Shown in pieces: positions 56,903 to 64,000 of a stretch of 64,000 nt of DNA. The position numbers and the translations under genes were made by a program. Every line of letters starts with the position of its first letter. Positions within the stretch are counted from its first letter, which is position 1. Source of the DNA: Sphaerotilus montanus (GTDB lineage: Bacteria; Pseudomonadota; Gammaproteobacteria; Burkholderiales; Burkholderiaceae_C); the NCBI RefSeq assembly GCF_013410775.1, contig NZ_JACCFH010000001.1, positions 1,054,001 through 1,118,000 of the forward strand, in the 5' to 3' direction. The notes below the pieces were generated by a model. That model made no database searches, was not told the DNA's origin, and worked only from the letters and a program-made list of their open reading frames with translations.

Positions 56903-56930
56903 AACCGGGGGACGCCAGCGCCCCCCGGTT
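56903..56930 (+). terminator. hairpin terminator after the DciA-like gene
   Basis: AACCGGGGG (56903-56911) pairs perfectly with CCCCCGGTT (56922-56930), and GTGACATTTT follows. It lies between convergent dciA and gpmA and may serve both. Confidence 0.65.
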
Positions 56931-56985
56931 GTGACATTTTGCATGCAATCGATGGGCCAGCCTTGCAAGGCCCTGAGCAAAGGAC

Positions 56986-57729
56986 TCAGGCTTTGCCCTG
57001 ATTGGCCACGGCGGCAGCGGCCTTGGCCGCCGCTTCGGCGTCGCCCAGGTAGTAGCTGCGGATGGGCTTGAGGTCGGCGTCCAGCTCGTACACGAGCGGG
57101 ATGCCGTTGGGGATGTTCACACCGACGATGTCGTCATCACCGATGTTGTCGAGGTACTTCACCAGCGCGCGGATCGAGTTGCCGTGGGCAGCGATGACGA
57201 TGCGCTTGCCGGACTTGATCGCCGGCGCGACCGACTCGTTCCAGAACGGCATCACGCGGGCGACCGTGTCCTTCAGGCACTCGGTCAGCGGGATCTGGTC
57301 CGGCTGCAGCTTGCTGTAGCGCACGTCCTGGCGCTGGCCGCGCGGATCGTCGGCATCGAGCGCCGGCGGCGGCGTGTCATAGCTGCGGCGCCAGACCAGC
57401 ACCTGCGCGTCGCCGTACTCCTTGGCCATGTCCGCCTTGTTCAGGCCCTGCAGCGCACCATAGTGGCGCTCGTTGAGGCGCCAGTTGTGCACCACCGGCA
57501 GCCAGGTGCGGTCCATCTGGTCCAGCGCGTGCCAGAGCGTCCACACGGCGCGCTTCAGGACCGAGGTGTAGGCCACGTCGAAGTCATAGCCGGCGTCCTT
57601 GAGCAGGCGGCCTGCCTGCCTGGCCTGCTCGACGCCCGTGGGCGTGAGTTCGACGTCGGTCCAGCCGGTGAAACGGTTTTCCAGATTCCAGGTCGATTCA
57701 CCGTGGCGAATCAGCACGAGCTTGTACAT
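56986..57729 (-). CDS. gpmA: 2,3-bisphosphoglycerate-dependent phosphoglycerate mutase
   Basis: A 247-residue glycolytic mutase. [20 protein letters not shown] holds the phosphohistidine. [19 protein letters not shown] and the late [16 protein letters not shown] (second catalytic His) complete the active site, and [11 protein letters not shown] is the family C-terminal motif. The protein starts at ATG 57729 ([11 protein letters not shown]). The tail after the catalytic core is Ala-rich ([17 protein letters not shown]). It is divergent from the rhodanese gene, with about 100 bp of promoter region. Confidence 0.97.
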   Translation of the reverse strand: MYKLVLIRHGESTWNLENRFTGWTDVELTPTGVEQARQAGRLLKDAGYDFDVAYTSVLKRAVWTLWHALDQMDRTWLPVVHNWRLNERHYGALQGLNKADMAKEYGDAQVLVWRRSYDTPPPALDADDPRGQRQDVRYSKLQPDQIPLTECLKDTVARVMPFWNESVAPAIKSGKRIVIAAHGNSIRALVKYLDNIGDDDIVGVNIPNGIPLVYELDADLKPIRSYYLGDAEAAAKAAAAVANQGKA

Positions 57730-57754
57730 GGCGGTCAGCAGTTGGGTTGAAGTC

Positions 57755-57783
57755 GGGTTGAAAATTACCGTGAATTCTATAAT
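57755..57783 (+). promoter_or_regulatory. candidate promoter of rhodanese-grxC
   Basis: A perfect -10 TATAAT (57778-57783) is preceded by TTGAAA (57758-57763), but with only 14 bp spacing; a GGGTTG at 57755-57760 has the usual 17 bp. It lies 48 bp upstream of the GTG start of the rhodanese gene. Confidence 0.4.
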
Positions 57784-57830
57784 CCGCGCCCTGAGCAACC
57801 TTGGCCGGCGGCCCGCCGGCGCCCACACCT

Positions 57831-58241
57831 GTGAACTTCCTCCTCGACAACTGGATCTGGCTGCTGACGGCCGCGGCCTCGGGTGGCGCGCTGCTGTTGC
57901 CCATGCTGGGCAAGGGGGGTGGCGCAGACGCCATCTCGCCCGCCGAAGCCGTGCAGATGATCAACCGCGAGAAGGCCGTCGTGATCGACGTCTGCGAAAG
58001 CGCCGAGTTCAGTGCCGGACACGTGGTCGGCGCCCGCAGCGTCCCGCTCGCCACACTGGAAGGCAGCAAGGGACTGCCCACCAACAAGACCCTCCCGGTG
58101 GTGCTGGTCTGTGCGTCAGGCGCACGGGCGCGCCGTGCTGCCGCTACCGTACGCGGACTGGGCCACCAGCGTGTGCACGTCCTGCAGGGCGGCATGGCCG
58201 GGTGGCGTGCGGCCGGTCTGCCGGTCGAGAAGTCGGCCTGA
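57831..58241 (+). CDS. membrane-anchored rhodanese-like protein
   Basis: A 136-residue protein with an N-terminal membrane helix ([19 protein letters not shown]) followed by one rhodanese domain: [20 protein letters not shown], the catalytic-loop cysteine in [14 protein letters not shown], and [18 protein letters not shown]. The single-domain form suggests sulfur transfer or redox regulation at the membrane. Start GTG 57831 gives [10 protein letters not shown]; a TTG at 57801 is in frame upstream. The grxC gene follows after 29 bp, and this pair is conserved next to gpmA in related bacteria. Confidence 0.9.
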   Translation: MNFLLDNWIWLLTAAASGGALLLPMLGKGGGADAISPAEAVQMINREKAVVIDVCESAEFSAGHVVGARSVPLATLEGSKGLPTNKTLPVVLVCASGARARRAAATVRGLGHQRVHVLQGGMAGWRAAGLPVEKSA

Positions 58242-58270
58242 CACGGCCAGGACCAGAAACAGGAACCCCC

Positions 58271-58528
58271 ATGAAGTCCGTGACGATGTACACCACGCAG
58301 GTCTGCCCCTACTGCGTGCGCGCCAAGATGCTGCTCAAGCAGCGCGGCGTGGCCGAGATCGACGAGATCCGCGTCGATCTGCACCCCGACCAGCGCACGC
58401 ACATGATGAACGTGACCGGCCGCCGCTCGGTGCCACAGATCTTCATCGGCGACACCCACGTCGGCGGCTGCGACGACCTGATGGCGCTCGACAGCGCCGG
58501 TGGACTGCTGCCACTTCTGCAGGGTTGA
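58271..58528 (+). CDS. grxC: glutaredoxin 3
   Basis: An 85-residue dithiol glutaredoxin. The active site is CPYC in YTTQVCPYCVRAKMLL. The glutathione-binding segment is TGRRSVPQIFIGDTHVGGCD (TVP-like cis-Pro and GGxDD), ending DDLMALDSAGGLLPLL. It reduces disulfides at the expense of glutathione in the cytosol. It is downstream of the rhodanese gene with a modest AGGAA ribosome-binding site and is probably cotranscribed with it. Confidence 0.96.
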   Translation: MKSVTMYTTQVCPYCVRAKMLLKQRGVAEIDEIRVDLHPDQRTHMMNVTGRRSVPQIFIGDTHVGGCDDLMALDSAGGLLPLLQG

Positions 58529-58679
58529 GCACCACCCGGCCTGCACGGGATGCGCACACTGAGGGCCGCCGGCAACACCTGCCAGCGACCTTCAGCACGC
58601 GGTGCGGAGATTTTTCGGTGGCCGGGCGCACAATCTGCGGTTTTGGCTCAAGACGAATCTCACGATTTGTCCCTCTCCG

Positions 58680-60566
58680 GTGACCACCGCACATCCGCAG
58701 CGCGCCACTCCGCGCGAACTTGCTGCACTGACCCTCGGTGCCCTGGGCGTCGTCTACGGTGACATCGGCACCAGCCCGCTGTACGCCCTCAAGGAAGTCT
58801 TCCACGCCGGGCACGTCCCGACCACGCCCGACAACATCCTGGGCGTCCTCTCCCTGATCTTCTGGACGATGACGGTCATCGTCTCGCTGAAGTACGTGCT
58901 GCTGATCCTGCGCGCGGACAACAACGGCGAAGGTGGCCTGATCGCCATGCTCGCGCTGGCCACCCACGCCGTGCGCGACCGGCCGCAGCTCTACCAGGCG
59001 CTGATGGGGGTGGGCATGTTCGGCACCGCGATCTTCTATGGCGACGGTGTCATCACGCCAGCCATCTCGGTGCTGTCGGCCATCGAGGGGCTGGAGGTCG
59101 CTGCCCCCAGCCTGCACCACTTCGTGCTGCCGCTGACGCTGATCGTGCTGACGGGGCTGTTCGCCGTGCAGCGCTTCGGCACCGGCGGCATCGGCAAGGC
59201 CTTCGGGCCCGTGACCCTGGTGTGGTTCGGCGTGCTGGTCGCGCTGGGCCTGCCCCACATCGCCGACAACCCGGGCGTGCTGGTGGCACTCAACCCGCTG
59301 TACGCCTTCAACTTCTTCGCCGCACAGCCCATGGTGGCGTTCATCGGCCTGGGCGCCGTGGTGCTGTGCGTGACCGGCGGCGAGGCGCTCTACGCCGACA
59401 TGGGCCACTTCGGCAAGCAGCCGATCCGCATCGCCTGGTACGCCTTCGTGATGCCGGCGCTGGTGGTCAACTACTTCGGCCAGGGCGCGATGCTGCTGAA
59501 GAATCCGGAGGCGATCGAGAACCCCTTCTTCCTGATGGCGCCGAAGTGGGCCGCACTGCCGCTGGTGTTCCTGGCGACGGCCGCCACCGTGATCGCCTCG
59601 CAGGCACTGATCACCGCCGCGTTCTCGGTGACGCGCCAGGCGGTGCAGCTCGGCCTGCTGCCGCGCATGCGCATCGTGCACACCTCCGTGCGCGACCTGG
59701 GCCAGATCTACGTCCCCTTCGTCAACTGGGGCCTGTACGTGTTCATCGTGCTGGCGGTGGCGCTGTTCAAGACCTCGACCAACCTCGCCTCCGCCTACGG
59801 CATCGCGGTGACGCTGGACATGACGATCACGACGATCATGACCTTCTACGTCATCCGCCACGGCTGGAAGTACCCGCTGTGGCTGTGCCTGATGGCGACG
59901 GGGTTCTTCTTCGTGATCGACATCGCCTTCTTCGCGTCGAACATGCTCAAGCTGTTCGGCGGCGGCTGGTTCCCGCTGGTGATCGGCATCGCGATGTTCA
60001 CGCTGATGCTGACCTGGAAGCAGGGCCGCGCGATGATGAGCCACCGGCTGCGCGACGAGGCGATCGACCTGCCCTCGTTCCTGGGCGCGATCTTCGTGAA
60101 CCCGCCGGTGCGCGTGGCAGGGACGGCGGTGTTCCTGTCCGCCGAGCCGGGCCTGACGCCGAACGCGCTGATGCACAACCTCAAGCACAACAAGGTGCTG
60201 CACGAGCACAACCTGTTCGTCACCGTGCGCCACCACGACATTCCCTGGGTCAGCTTCGACCAGCGCATCAGCATGGAATCGCTGGGCCATGACTGCTGGC
60301 AGGTGATGCTGAACTTCGGCTTCAAGAACGAGCCGGACGTGCCGCAGGCGCTGCAGCTGCTGGCCGGCCGCGGCGTGCCGCTCGACGAGATGGACACCAG
60401 CTACTTCCTGTCGCGCGACATCGTGATGCCCACCATCGGCGACGGCATGTCGCTGTGGCGCGAGAAGCTCTTCGCCAACATGCACCGCAACGCAGCCGCC
60501 GCGGCGGACTTCCTCAACCTGCCGACGAACCGGGTGGTGGAGCTGGGCTCCAAGGTCGAGATCTGA
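58680..60566 (+). CDS. kup: potassium uptake protein Kup
   Basis: A 628-residue K+ transporter of the KUP/HAK family. The N-terminal signature is [20 protein letters not shown]. About twelve membrane helices follow within the first 440 residues, including [20 protein letters not shown] and [21 protein letters not shown] cytoplasmic C-terminal part (about 450-628) ends with FFLSRDIV-like strands ([12 protein letters not shown]). The frame is open to 58602, but GTG 58680 gives the family length and N-terminus. Its last 53 bp overlap the convergent rhombosortase gene. Confidence 0.95.
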   Translation: MTTAHPQRATPRELAALTLGALGVVYGDIGTSPLYALKEVFHAGHVPTTPDNILGVLSLIFWTMTVIVSLKYVLLILRADNNGEGGLIAMLALATHAVRDRPQLYQALMGVGMFGTAIFYGDGVITPAISVLSAIEGLEVAAPSLHHFVLPLTLIVLTGLFAVQRFGTGGIGKAFGPVTLVWFGVLVALGLPHIADNPGVLVALNPLYAFNFFAAQPMVAFIGLGAVVLCVTGGEALYADMGHFGKQPIRIAWYAFVMPALVVNYFGQGAMLLKNPEAIENPFFLMAPKWAALPLVFLATAATVIASQALITAAFSVTRQAVQLGLLPRMRIVHTSVRDLGQIYVPFVNWGLYVFIVLAVALFKTSTNLASAYGIAVTLDMTITTIMTFYVIRHGWKYPLWLCLMATGFFFVIDIAFFASNMLKLFGGGWFPLVIGIAMFTLMLTWKQGRAMMSHRLRDEAIDLPSFLGAIFVNPPVRVAGTAVFLSAEPGLTPNALMHNLKHNKVLHEHNLFVTVRHHDIPWVSFDQRISMESLGHDCWQVMLNFGFKNEPDVPQALQLLAGRGVPLDEMDTSYFLSRDIVMPTIGDGMSLWREKLFANMHRNAAAAADFLNLPTNRVVELGSKVEI

Positions 60567-61131
60567 CCAGCAGGAGCGCCGCCAGCGCACCACAGACGGT
60601 GCCGCTGGCGTGTGCGAGGGGCGCCACCGCGATGTCCCAGCCGGGCGGCGTGACCAGCGTGTGCGCCCAGGCCCGCTCGCCCAGCACCTTCGCGCACAGC
60701 CCCGCCAGCAGCAGCGCGCCGAGCACCCGGTCGCGCCGCAGCGCAGCATCCCGCACCAGCGCCACCGCCGCCACCGCCACCCCCGCGTGCAGCACGCCGG
60801 ACAGACCGCCGTAACGCAGCAGGTCCGGCGCCAGCAGCAAGCCCAGGTGCGTCAGTGGCCAGGCCAGCGCCCAGGCCCAGGCGGCCTCGCGCGGCAACCG
60901 CGCCACCCAGCCCAGCAGCAGCAGCAGCGCGGCACCGGCCAGATTGGCCAGCAGGTGCCGCGTGCTCAGGTGCACCCAGGCGGCGCTCCACCAGCGCCAC
61001 GGCTCGCTCCACACCAGCGCAGGCACCCAGGCCAGCGCCATCCGGGCCAGCCCGGGCCGCAGCGCGATCAGCAGGCTCGGCACCACCAGCAACAGCCCCA
61101 CGCCCAGCCAGGCGTGGTGGCGGCACAGCAT
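60514..61131 (-). CDS. rrtA: rhombosortase (rhomboid-like GlyGly-CTERM protease)
   Basis: A 205-residue, highly hydrophobic rhomboid-family protein with about six membrane helices. [20 protein letters not shown] corresponds to the HxxxxHxxxN region of rhomboids. The catalytic Ser lies in [14 protein letters not shown], and the catalytic His is probably that of [14 protein letters not shown]. Small rhomboids of this form process GlyGly-CTERM proteins at the cell envelope. ATG 61131 overlaps the glnE stop by one base (TGATG), so it is coupled to glnE. Its 3' end runs 53 bp into kup on the other strand. No GlyGly-CTERM substrate is encoded in this window. Confidence 0.8.
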   Translation of the reverse strand: MLCRHHAWLGVGLLLVVPSLLIALRPGLARMALAWVPALVWSEPWRWWSAAWVHLSTRHLLANLAGAALLLLLGWVARLPREAAWAWALAWPLTHLGLLLAPDLLRYGGLSGVLHAGVAVAAVALVRDAALRRDRVLGALLLAGLCAKVLGERAWAHTLVTPPGWDIAVAPLAHASGTVCGALAALLLVRSRPWSPAPPPGSSAG

Positions 61132-63884
61132 CAGCCGAACACGGCGCGCCACAGCGCCAGCACGGCCTCGCGGTGGGCCTTCATCGGCCCGAGTTCGGCC
61201 ATGTCGATCTGCGTGGGCGCTTCGTCCAGCCTGGCCCGGTGCTGCACGCGGCGCTGCTCGCGGTAGGCATCGGCGGCGGCGAACCCCACCCCGGCGGGCA
61301 GCAGGCCGGCCTGCTCGGCACGCTGCAGCAGCGCGATGTTGCCGGCGTTGTCCTGCAACGCCGGATGCGCGGCGCTGTGCGCCAGCACCAGCCACTGCAC
61401 GGCAAACTCCGCGTCCATCATCCCGCCGCGGCTGTGCTTGACGTCGAAGCGGGTCGGCCGCACCGGGTGGGCTTCGCGCACCCGCTCGCGCATGGTGGCG
61501 ATCTCGCGCTTGAGGGCCTCCAGGTCGCGCGGCGCGGTCAGCACGGCGCGGCGCGTCGCCTCGAAGCGCTCGGCCAGCGCGGGCGCGCCAGCGCACCAGC
61601 GCGCCCGAGTGATGGCCTGGTGCTCCCAGGTCCACGCGGTGTTGCTGCCACGGCCCTGCTGGTAGCGCTCGAAGGCCGCGATCGAGGTCACCAGCAGCCC
61701 CGAGTTGCCGTTCGGGCGCAGCGCGGTGTCGATCTCGTAGAGCGCCCCCGCCGCGGTGCGCAGCGACAGCCAGGTGATGAGCTTGCGCGCGAAGGCGGCG
61801 TAGACCTCGCCAGCGCGTTCGTCGGCGTCGTCGTAGAGGAAGACGATGTCCAGGTCACTGCCGTAGCCCAGTTCCTTGCCGCCGAGCTTGCCGTAGGCGA
61901 TCACGGCAAAGCTGGGCGCCTCGCGGTGGCGCGTGCGCAGATGGCGCCAGGCCCAGTGCAGCGTGCGCTCCAGCGTGGCGTCCGCCAGCGCGGAGAGGTC
62001 GTCGGCGACCTGCTCGACGGTGATCTCGGCCTCGACGTCGCGCACCAGCGTGCGGAAGGTCTCGGACTGGTGGGCGCGGCGCAGCGTGTCGAGCAGCTCG
62101 CCCTCGTCGGCCTCGCCGGAGCGGATCCAGGCCTGGTGGCGCTCCTCCAGATCGCGGGCATAGGCGACGGCGTCGAAGCGCTCGTGCATCAGCCGGGCGT
62201 CCGCCAGTTCGTCGATCACGCCCGGGTGCTGCATCAGGTAGCGCATCGGCCAGCGGGCCAGCCCGAGCAGATGCAGCAGCCGGCCGAGCACCTCGCCGCG
62301 TTCGGCCAGCAGGGCCAGGTAGCTGTCGCGGCGCAGCAGCGGCTCCAGCCAGTCCACGAAGCGCAGCAGCGCGGTCTCGCCGATCTCGGGTTCGTCCTGG
62401 GTCAGCCGGCGCGCGCGCATCAGCAGCCGCACCAGCCGCGCCCGTCCCTCGTCGCGCAGCAAGGCCACCCGCGGCGAGGCCACCAGCAGCCGCAGCCGCT
62501 CGGCCAGCGGGGCGGACAGGCCCTCGATCTGCGGCAACTGCTCCAGCGTGGGCGGCGTGCCGTTGCAGCGGCTGCAGGTGCCCGGACCGCTGCGCGCCGG
62601 CGCGCTGCGGCCGTCGTGCAGCAAGGCGTCGAACTCGGTGGCCACCAGCTCGCGGTGGGTGCACAGCGCGTCGAGCAGTTCGCAGGCATCGACCGTGCAC
62701 GCCATGCGCATCGAGCCGGCGATCCAGCGCAGGTCGGCGTCCGCCGTGGGCAGCAGGTGGGTCTGCTGGTCATCGAGGTACTGGATGCGGTGCTCGACCC
62801 GGCGCAGGAAGGTGTAGGCCGCCGCCAGCTTCTCCGCCGTCTCCTGCGGGATCAGGCCGACACCGGCCAGACGCTGCAGCGCCTTGAGCGTCGGGCGGGT
62901 GCGGATCTCGGGGAACTGCCCGCCACGCACCACCTGCAGCAGCTGCACGGTGAACTCGATCTCGCGGATGCCACCGCGCGAGAGCTTCACGTCGTTGGCA
63001 CGCTCCGGGCGGCCGGCGGCGCGGCGGTTGGCCTCGTCGCGCACCTTCTGGTGCAGCTGGCGCAGGCCCTCGAACACGCCGTAGTCGAGATAACGCCGGT
63101 ACACGAAGGGCGTCACCACATCGCGCAGCGCCTTGGCCCGCCCGGACGTGACGGAGGCCCGTGGTGCCACGACCCGGCTCTTCAGCCAGGCGAAGCGCTC
63201 CCATTCGCGGCCCTGCACCAGGAAATACTCCTCCAGCATCGCCAGGCTCACGACCGGCGGGCCGGAATTGCCGTTGGGCCGCAGCGCCAGGTCCATGCGG
63301 AAGACGAAGCCGTCCTCGGTCACGTCGCCGATCAGGGCGCGCAGCGTGCGCGCCACCAGCGAGAAGTACTCGTGCGCGGAGATGGTGCGGCCACCGCTGG
63401 CGTTGCCGGCGGTCTGGCCGTCTTCCTCGTAGACGTAGACGAGATCGATATCGGAGGACACGTTCAGCTCGCGCGAGCCGAGCTTGCCCATGCCGATGAT
63501 CCAGAAGTCGATCGGCTGGCCCTCGGCGGTGTACGGGGCACCGTGCAGCGCATCCTGCTCGGCGCGGGCGGCGGCCAGCGCGGCTTCGAGCGTTACCTCG
63601 GCCAGCTCGGTCATCGCGCGGGTGACCACCTCGACATCGGCCTGCTGCTCGACATCAAGCACCACCAGCCGCTCCATCACCAGCTGCCGCGTCAGGCGCA
63701 GCGCCGAGGCCAGGCTGCGTCCACGGGCCAGCCAGGCGTCCAGCGTGGCCTGCATGGACGCCCGGTCGGGCGGGCCATCGGCCAGCAGCGCCAGATCGGC
63801 CCCTCGGACCCTGCGCACCCGCTGCACGTAGCGGCTGTGGTCGGCGGTGGCGGTCGTCACTGCGGTCTCGGACGGGGTCTGCAT
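61131..63884 (-). CDS. glnE: glutamine synthetase adenylyltransferase/deadenylase
   Basis: A 917-residue bifunctional enzyme that adds or removes AMP on glutamine synthetase in response to PII. Each half has a nucleotidyltransferase motif: GKLGSRELNVSSDIDLVYVY in the first and GKLGGKELGYGSDLDIVFLY in the second. The conserved SRGGIREIEFTVQLLQ and KHSRGGMMDAEFAVQW follow each catalytic domain. ATG 63884 (MQTPSETAV) is preferred; an in-frame ATG at 63953 would add 23 poorly conserved residues. The rhombosortase gene follows with a 1-bp overlap. Confidence 0.95.
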   Translation of the reverse strand: MQTPSETAVTTATADHSRYVQRVRRVRGADLALLADGPPDRASMQATLDAWLARGRSLASALRLTRQLVMERLVVLDVEQQADVEVVTRAMTELAEVTLEAALAAARAEQDALHGAPYTAEGQPIDFWIIGMGKLGSRELNVSSDIDLVYVYEEDGQTAGNASGGRTISAHEYFSLVARTLRALIGDVTEDGFVFRMDLALRPNGNSGPPVVSLAMLEEYFLVQGREWERFAWLKSRVVAPRASVTSGRAKALRDVVTPFVYRRYLDYGVFEGLRQLHQKVRDEANRRAAGRPERANDVKLSRGGIREIEFTVQLLQVVRGGQFPEIRTRPTLKALQRLAGVGLIPQETAEKLAAAYTFLRRVEHRIQYLDDQQTHLLPTADADLRWIAGSMRMACTVDACELLDALCTHRELVATEFDALLHDGRSAPARSGPGTCSRCNGTPPTLEQLPQIEGLSAPLAERLRLLVASPRVALLRDEGRARLVRLLMRARRLTQDEPEIGETALLRFVDWLEPLLRRDSYLALLAERGEVLGRLLHLLGLARWPMRYLMQHPGVIDELADARLMHERFDAVAYARDLEERHQAWIRSGEADEGELLDTLRRAHQSETFRTLVRDVEAEITVEQVADDLSALADATLERTLHWAWRHLRTRHREAPSFAVIAYGKLGGKELGYGSDLDIVFLYDDADERAGEVYAAFARKLITWLSLRTAAGALYEIDTALRPNGNSGLLVTSIAAFERYQQGRGSNTAWTWEHQAITRARWCAGAPALAERFEATRRAVLTAPRDLEALKREIATMRERVREAHPVRPTRFDVKHSRGGMMDAEFAVQWLVLAHSAAHPALQDNAGNIALLQRAEQAGLLPAGVGFAAADAYREQRRVQHRARLDEAPTQIDMAELGPMKAHREAVLALWRAVFG

Positions 63885-64000
63885 GGCATGCTTTCGGGTC
63901 TGTGCTAGCTTCGCTGTGTTCAATTCACCGGCGCCTGGTTCGGCTGCATTCATGCCTGTGGTTCCCTGGTCATCCGATCTGCTGCACTGGAGCCGGCGCG

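Overview
The window is high-G+C DNA from a betaproteobacterium, most likely a Burkholderiales member of the Leptothrix/Sphaerotilus/Rubrivivax type. This placement is inferred from gene content and order: hrcA-nadK-recN, lolB-ispE-tRNA-Gln-prs-rplY-pth, a DUF3683 FAD/Fe-S oxidoreductase, and an XrtA/PEP-CTERM-type exopolysaccharide locus. It is not based on a database search.

Positions 1-6616 are accessory DNA: a RelE/HigB-like toxin and XRE antitoxin, a lower-G+C unknown gene, an excisionase-like HTH gene, an unknown gene, and a MobV (Pre/Mob) relaxase. The relaxase is split by a 1,279-bp IS5-family element with 24-bp inverted ends and a CATG target duplication. Three more unknown reading frames follow, one of only 27 codons, then about 480 bp of inverted repeats. 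The block ends at the 3' end of a tRNA-Met, so it looks like a mobilizable island integrated at that tRNA. Its other end lies beyond the left edge.

Positions 6700-24777 are core chromosome: hrcA | nadK-recN-rapZ-LON-domain protein | mutY and a dynamin-like GTPase | mutM | TPR protein-lolB-ispE-tRNA-Gln-prs-rplY-pth | ferredoxin-coaD-rsmD | ftsY. Functions are heat-shock repression, NAD phosphorylation, recombination repair, 8-oxoguanine repair, lipoprotein sorting, isoprenoid and PRPP synthesis, translation, CoA synthesis and membrane targeting.

Positions 24792-33591 (minus strand) hold the envelope part of an XrtA-type exopolysaccharide system: initiating sugar transferase, outer-membrane export lipoprotein, Wzz-like chain-length protein, tyrosine autokinase, outer-membrane beta-barrel protein and a secretion-type ATPase. 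The ATPase carries a C-terminal region resembling a degenerate UDP-GlcNAc 2-epimerase. No exosortase, polymerase, flippase or further glycosyltransferase is present here. ubiE, a DUF971 gene, a 1,309-aa FAD/Fe-S oxidoreductase and a glycerophosphodiester phosphodiesterase follow.

Positions 40332-50675 encode a single 3,447-aa repeat protein: an N-terminal retention-module-like segment, 21 Calx-beta repeats (16 of them nearly identical), a cadherin-like domain, a von Willebrand A domain and a cysteine-containing C-terminus. It looks like a giant type I-secreted adhesin. Most repeats carry a cysteine at the same place, and the repeat DNA preserves recent multi-unit duplications.

Positions 50692-64000 are again core genes: argJ, a GNAT acetyltransferase, secA, an M23 peptidase and a DciA-like gene with overlapping divergent 5' ends, gpmA, rhodanese-grxC, kup, a rhombosortase and glnE. 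The rhombosortase suggests a second envelope protein-sorting route (GlyGly-CTERM) besides the exosortase-type one.
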